NCBI GenBank assembly: GCA_003427395.1
Contig: BFEA01000010.1
Location: 1,165,419-1,210,555, forward strand
Source of the DNA: Chara braunii
Taxonomy: Eukaryota; Streptophyta; Charophyceae; Charales; Characeae
Length of the DNA stretch: 45,137 bases
Direction of reading: 5' to 3'
The first letter of the stretch is position 1; each line of letters starts with the position of its first letter. A model generated the notes under the pieces. It had not been told where the DNA came from. It saw nothing but the letters and a program-made list of their open reading frames with translations, and made no database searches. The position numbers and the translations under genes were made by a program. Positions 41,244 through 45,137 of the stretch are shown here, piece by piece.

Positions 41244-41847
41244 AGAAGAGGAAGAAGAAAAAAAAAAAAAAGATACAGTGATAGGGTCAAGAACAGACTG
41301 ACACGCAGCACTGGAAGCAGGGTAAGCAAGCGGACGGACTCTTTGGGCCGGTGTCGGGACTGGTGAGTCCCGAATGATTTCCCGTCACTCGAGAGACTGT
41401 ATATGACCAATTTGCGCACGGCAGAGAAAACCGGAGGCAGGAATGCTGGAAAGATCGGAAGCGCGGGCACAAACAGTAGGAAGCTAGAGGCTGCCCAGAG
41501 TCGTCAGGACCGCCAAACTAGAAAGGGACTGTCTAAGCAGGAAGCGGCAAAGGATTGTGAGAGAATAGCAGGGGCGACTCTTTCCCCAAGGACGGAGAGG
41601 GGCCGTCGAGAAGTCGGTAGTAGCATAGGAGGTGCGCAGCAAGGGAAGGAAGGAAGTAGGAAGGGACAGGGCGCAAGGCGCTGACGTGACATGGCGGTAA
41701 GAGGGCCAAGGAGGCCGCCGGTTGGATGGGAGTCGGCACTCGCAAAGGAACAGCGTGTGGGACGCAAGAGGAACGGGGAGCGGAGATCGCCGTAAGGCAG
41801 AAGGACGTCAGGAGCACCAAGGAAAGACGTGGTACAGGTGGGGCAGG
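41244..41847. other. no gene recognised (upstream of element F gag)
   Basis: This would be the untranslated leader of element F, but I could not find a match to the initiator-Met primer-binding site or an LTR edge. The composition is GA-rich on the plus strand. Frames on both strands are unsupported. Confidence 0.5.
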
Positions 41848-42100
41848 AGTGTCGGGGACCACATGGGATCGAAGGATGGGGCAGTACCGACAGGACAAAG
41901 TGTCGGGGACCACGCGGGACCAAGGGACGGCGTGGTGCCGGCAGGGCGAAGTACCAGGAACCGCGTGAGACCAAGGGAAAGACGTAATGCAGGCGGGCCG
42001 AAGTGCCAGGGACCGTATGGGCCTAGATAAAATGGCGGCACCAGCGCAACCGCTAGGAGGATGGGTATCGACAGGATAAAGTGTCGGGAGCCGCCGACGG
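41848..42100. repeat. minisatellite, period 51-52 bases
   Basis: Units start with AGTGTCGGGGACC or close variants at 41848, 41899, 41950, 42002 and (diverged, after a longer gap) 42080. The 51-base period equals 17 codons, which keeps frames open and makes the long repeated-looking frames on both strands. Confidence 0.85.
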
Positions 42101-42689
42101 GGGCTAAAGGTCGGAGCCATCGGCTGAATAATCGGCGACCAGCCCAAGGGGGGGGCGCACGGGAGGGGGTCGTCACCCGGGATGACGTCGGGAAAAAGGG
42201 TGGGGACTAGGAACGATAAGGAAAAGAGGAGGAGTCGGGCGCTGACGGAAATTGTCGACAGAACGGAGGAGACGGGCGTGAGACGGGAAAGACGGAGGGC
42301 ACCAGCGAGGATCCAGGGGGACCCTAGATCAAGCGCAATAATGATAAAAATAAGATAACATAATGTCAAGTGGACGGGACCGTCCGGGCCAGGGGTCCGG
42401 ATGAAAATGCTAAGTACCGCCGCGGCAAGCGCCGACGGGAGGTGCCGAAGGGAAAAGAGGGGGGAATAGTGGTAACGAGGGGGCCGACCAGCAGTCCGGG
42501 TTATTCCGGATCAGCCAGGGCAAAGAAAAACAAAGTCCCAAGGACCCGCATGAAGAAATGGCTGGCCGGAGAAAATCGGAGCAAGGGGGTTTCAAGCTGG
42601 GAGCGGCGGCAGCCAAAAGGAGCCCCCTAGGACCATGGGGGTGCCACTATTGCAATCCGAAGTGCAACGGCCACCTTCCGGCTGCAAAA
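42101..42689. other. GC-rich, no gene recognised
   Basis: It is G-rich on the plus strand with long but featureless frames on both strands. Confidence 0.45.
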
Positions 42690-43087
42690 TCGGACCTTGG
42701 GAAAGGTCCGACAGCTACAAAGAGGAGAAATACCTGTTGGACACTTGTCCCAACAGTAATAAAAGAGAAGGGAGAGAAAAAGGGGGAGAATGAGACAAAG
42801 GAGAGGGAATGGGTGGAGGAAAATGTGCCGCTAGGTTGGGACTGCAGAGGTAGGGACTCGCAGGTCTCAATGATGACCTCATCCCTCCAAGATCCTAGGA
42901 GGGCAGTCTGGACTGCAGAGATAAGGTCCTTGGGGCATTATCTCTGCAATATCTGAATTTAAGCAACAAAAATAAAGAAAAATGTTGATGTGAGTTGGCC
43001 GGCTCATTTTTGGGCCTTAGATCTCAAATCTGATCTTACGGAGGAGGAGATTTAGCCGTTTTTTGTGGGCTAACAGAAAACGGCTAA
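42690..43087. other. cluster of inverted repeats (hairpins)
   Basis: Four hairpins lie in 400 bases. 42690-42711 has a perfect 9-base stem with a GGGA loop. 42734-42756 has 7 bases CTGTTGG/CCAACAG plus an inner ACA/TGT. 42914-42948 has a perfect 11-base stem TGCAGAGATAA/TTATCTCTGCA. 43052-43087 has a perfect 11-base stem TTAGCCGTTTT/AAAACGGCTAA. No coding or known RNA family is recognised. Confidence 0.65.
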
Positions 43088-44031
43088 CTCCGGAATGAGT
43101 TGGCAGCAAAATGGAGGGAAAACAAAGAGGGGAACAAGACAAAACTGCGTATTGGGCCCAAGGATTGGGCCAGATACACCAAAAAAATTGAAAATTGAAG
43201 TAAAAAGGCTCAAATTTGGGCCAAGGGGAGCTTGGGGTAGCTGGGAATGATGAGAACCATGGATCTCGGCCAAATTAAGGTTGAGATTGGAGCCGCCACT
43301 TGAAAAAATGCAACGGCCTACCAAAAAGAGGCCTAGACCAGGAAAAAGACGAAAAATGGGCCTTTAGGCCCTCAAAATTCCATGAAGGCAGCATTTTGGG
43401 TAATGGTACCCCAAAAGGCAGCTCTTTTTGAAGTAAAAAGAGGCCAGGGTAGGCCAAGGGGTTGTCCGAGGTGGTACTTGCCTTTGCCTGCATGTACCTG
43501 GCCGGAATGAGGCCCATGTACCTCCAAGGAGGCCAAAACCTGAAATATGGCCTTGGGGGTACCTCGGTCCACCTAGGGGCACTTGGAGAGGCCTAGAGGT
43601 TGGGCGGTGGACCAGTCTCAGCCTACATAAGTTGAGGGTGCAGGCCGCCATTCTCATTTGAGCATGAGAGGAGCCCATGTTGCCGAAATGAGTCCATGAG
43701 AGAAGTCATAGTGGAGTAGAGCAAGGAAGTGAGGGTCGGAGCTATCCTGGAGCCTGGCTATGGTGGTAGGGCTGAGGGAGAAGGTCTAGAGGCTAGGAGG
43801 AAGCAAGGAGAGTGGTCCGCTATAGCCCTCAGGCTGTGAGGTAGAAGGAAAGGCTGAAAGGGGTCCCCTTAGCCCTTCTAGAGGGAAGGACTCCATAGCC
43901 TTAGCGGTAGGAGCCTGCCATAACTTGAGAGGGGGGTGTGAGAGAAGGAGGAGAGAACTTGGAGGTGGGGAAGTCATACCCAAGGAGCTAGAACCAAGCT
44001 TGGATCCCATTGCCTAGAAGGCCAGCAAGAG
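43088..44031. other. no gene recognised; possible promoter-like segment
   Basis: Several TTGGGCC and AGGCC words recur. CCTACATAAGTTGAGGGTGC near 43621 looks like a weak TATA region followed by a GGCCGCCATTCTCATTTGAG stretch, as in plant LTR or gene leaders, but no coding sequence follows. Confidence 0.35.
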
Positions 44032-44222
44032 GTGAGTGAGAAAGGAGGGAACTCTCTCCTCTTTCTCCCTACTTCTTCTTCCTCTTCTTCCTCTTTCTCT
44101 TCTTCTTCTTCCCCTTCCCCCTCTCCTCCTCCTTCTTCTTCTTCTTCCTCTTCTTCCTCTCCTCCTTCCTCTACGCCCTCTTCTTCCCCTCCTTCTTCCT
44201 CTCTCTCTTTTTCATCTTCTCG
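44032..44222. repeat. (CTT)n / (CCT)n pyrimidine tract
   Basis: A long run of TTC, CTC and CCT trinucleotides just before the satellite. It produces serine/proline- or leucine-rich frames (44032-44340, 44036-44296) with no domain. Confidence 0.85.
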
Positions 44223-45137
44223 CCCTTCTCAATCTTGTGTTTTTATTGATTTGGATGCTTGTGTGTGTTGCGATTCATCTTGGGATACTTCAGTGAACTT
44301 TCCCCTAGTGTTGATGCTCTCGTTCTTGTGTTTCTACTGATTAGGGTGCTTGTGTGTGTTGCGATTCATCTTGGGATACTTCGGTGAACTTTCCCCTAGT
44401 GTTGATGCTCTCAATCTTGTGTTCTTACTGATTTGCGTGCTTGTGTGTGTTGCGATTCATCTTGGGATACTTCGATGATCTTTCCCCTAGTGTTGATGCT
44501 CTCAATCTTGTGTTTTTACTGATTTGGGTGTCTGTGTGTGTTGCGATTCATCTTGGGATACTTCAGTGAACTTTCCCCTAGTGTTGATGCTCTCAATCTT
44601 GTGTTTTTACTAATTTGGGTGCTTGTGTGTGTTGCGATTCATCTTGGGATACTTCGGTGAACTTTCCCCTAGTGTTGATGCTCTCAATCTTGGGTTTTTA
44701 TTGATTTGGGTGCTAATGTGTGTTGTGATTCATCTTGGGATACTTTGGTGAACTTTCCCGTAGTGTTGATGCTCTCAATCTTGTGTTTTTACTGATTTGG
44801 ATGCTTGTGTGTGTTGCGATTCATCTTGGGATACTTCGGTGATCTTTCCTTTAGTGTTGATGCTCTCAATCTTGTGTTTTTACTGATTTGGGTGCTTGTG
44901 TGTGTTGTGGTTCATCTTGGGGTACTTCGGTGATCTTTCCCCTAGTGTTGATGCTCTCAATCTTGTGTTTTTATTGATTTGGGTGCTTGTGTGTGTTGTG
45001 ATTCATCTTGGGATACTTCGGTGAACTTTCCCCTAGTGTTGATGCTCTCAATCTTGTGTTTTTACAGATTTGGGTGCTTGTGTGTGTTGCGATTCATCTT
45101 GGGATACTTCGGTGAACTTTCCCCTAGTGTTGATGCT
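44223..45137. repeat. 91-base satellite, ten units, open at right edge
   Basis: The word TTGATGCT recurs at 44311, 44402, 44493, 44584, 44675, 44766, 44857, 44948, 45039 and 45130, exactly 91 bases apart each time. Units also share TTCATCTTGGGATACTT and TTTCCCCTAGTG. Differences are single substitutions, with no insertion or deletion between units. The array leaves the window at its right end, so its full length is unknown. Confidence 0.97.

Noticed and set aside
41504-42369. 278- and 156-residue minus-strand frames and 102-residue plus-strand frame
   Set aside because: They overlap on opposite strands across the 51-base minisatellite, whose period is a multiple of three, and show no domain.
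44032-44340. Serine/proline- and leucine-rich frames before the satellite
   Set aside because: They come from a CTT/CCT trinucleotide tract; no start context or domain supports a gene.
44223-45137. Possible CRISPR-like array
   Set aside because: Units are contiguous 91-base copies with no unique spacers, and the window is eukaryotic.

Overview
This window looks like repeat-rich nuclear DNA of a plant-lineage (streptophyte) genome. It carries chromodomain Ty3/gypsy retrotransposons, an L1-like LINE family, non-autonomous hAT-type DNA elements, microsatellites, minisatellites and assembly gaps. A lysine/glutamate-rich gag start near 17312 reminds me of elements of charophyte algae such as Chara; that is memory-based and weak. 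I found no convincing host gene, tRNA, rRNA or prokaryote-type system.

Layout. 1-1549: non-coding, microsatellites. 1550-10060 (minus strand): element A, a nearly complete gypsy element with 3' LTR, polypurine tract, integrase plus chromodomain, RNase H, reverse transcriptase (RT), protease, gag, leader, primer-binding site and a truncated 5' LTR; every gene is broken. 10061-10798: low-complexity spacer. 10799-12405: leader and 5' LTR of a second copy (A2). 12516-19436 (minus): element C, a second gypsy family with both LTRs, split in its RT by a hAT-like element (15824-16427) carrying an 8-base target duplication. 19933-23573 (plus): element D, a relative of C in the opposite orientation, deleted from within its 5' LTR to mid-RT, with a nearly open integrase-chromodomain frame. 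23574-24300 (minus): gypsy 3' fragment E. 25278-26790 (minus): 5'-truncated LINE with a poly(A) tail. 26791-28985: AT-rich DNA with tandem repeats. 29037-30005: a second hAT-like element, filled with (CTGT)n. 30633-34765 (minus): near-full LINE ORF2. 34766-37234: no recognised gene. 37235-41243 (minus): gypsy element F from gag to mid-integrase. 41244-44222: GC-rich DNA with a 51-base minisatellite and several perfect hairpins. 44223-45137: a 91-base satellite running off the window.

How the parts relate. The autonomous-type elements follow the usual copy-and-paste plan: gag packages RNA, protease matures it, RT and RNase H make DNA from an initiator-Met tRNA primer, and integrase with a chromodomain inserts it. 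None is intact here, and several disabling lesions can be seen at base level. Elements C and D lie head to head as large inverted copies. Fragments E and F are on the same strand and break at nearly the same point of integrase, so they may be the two ends of one element pushed about 13 kb apart by later insertions. The best leads are the two hAT-like elements, the inverted C/D pair, the hairpin cluster and the satellite. None of them amounts to proof of a new system.
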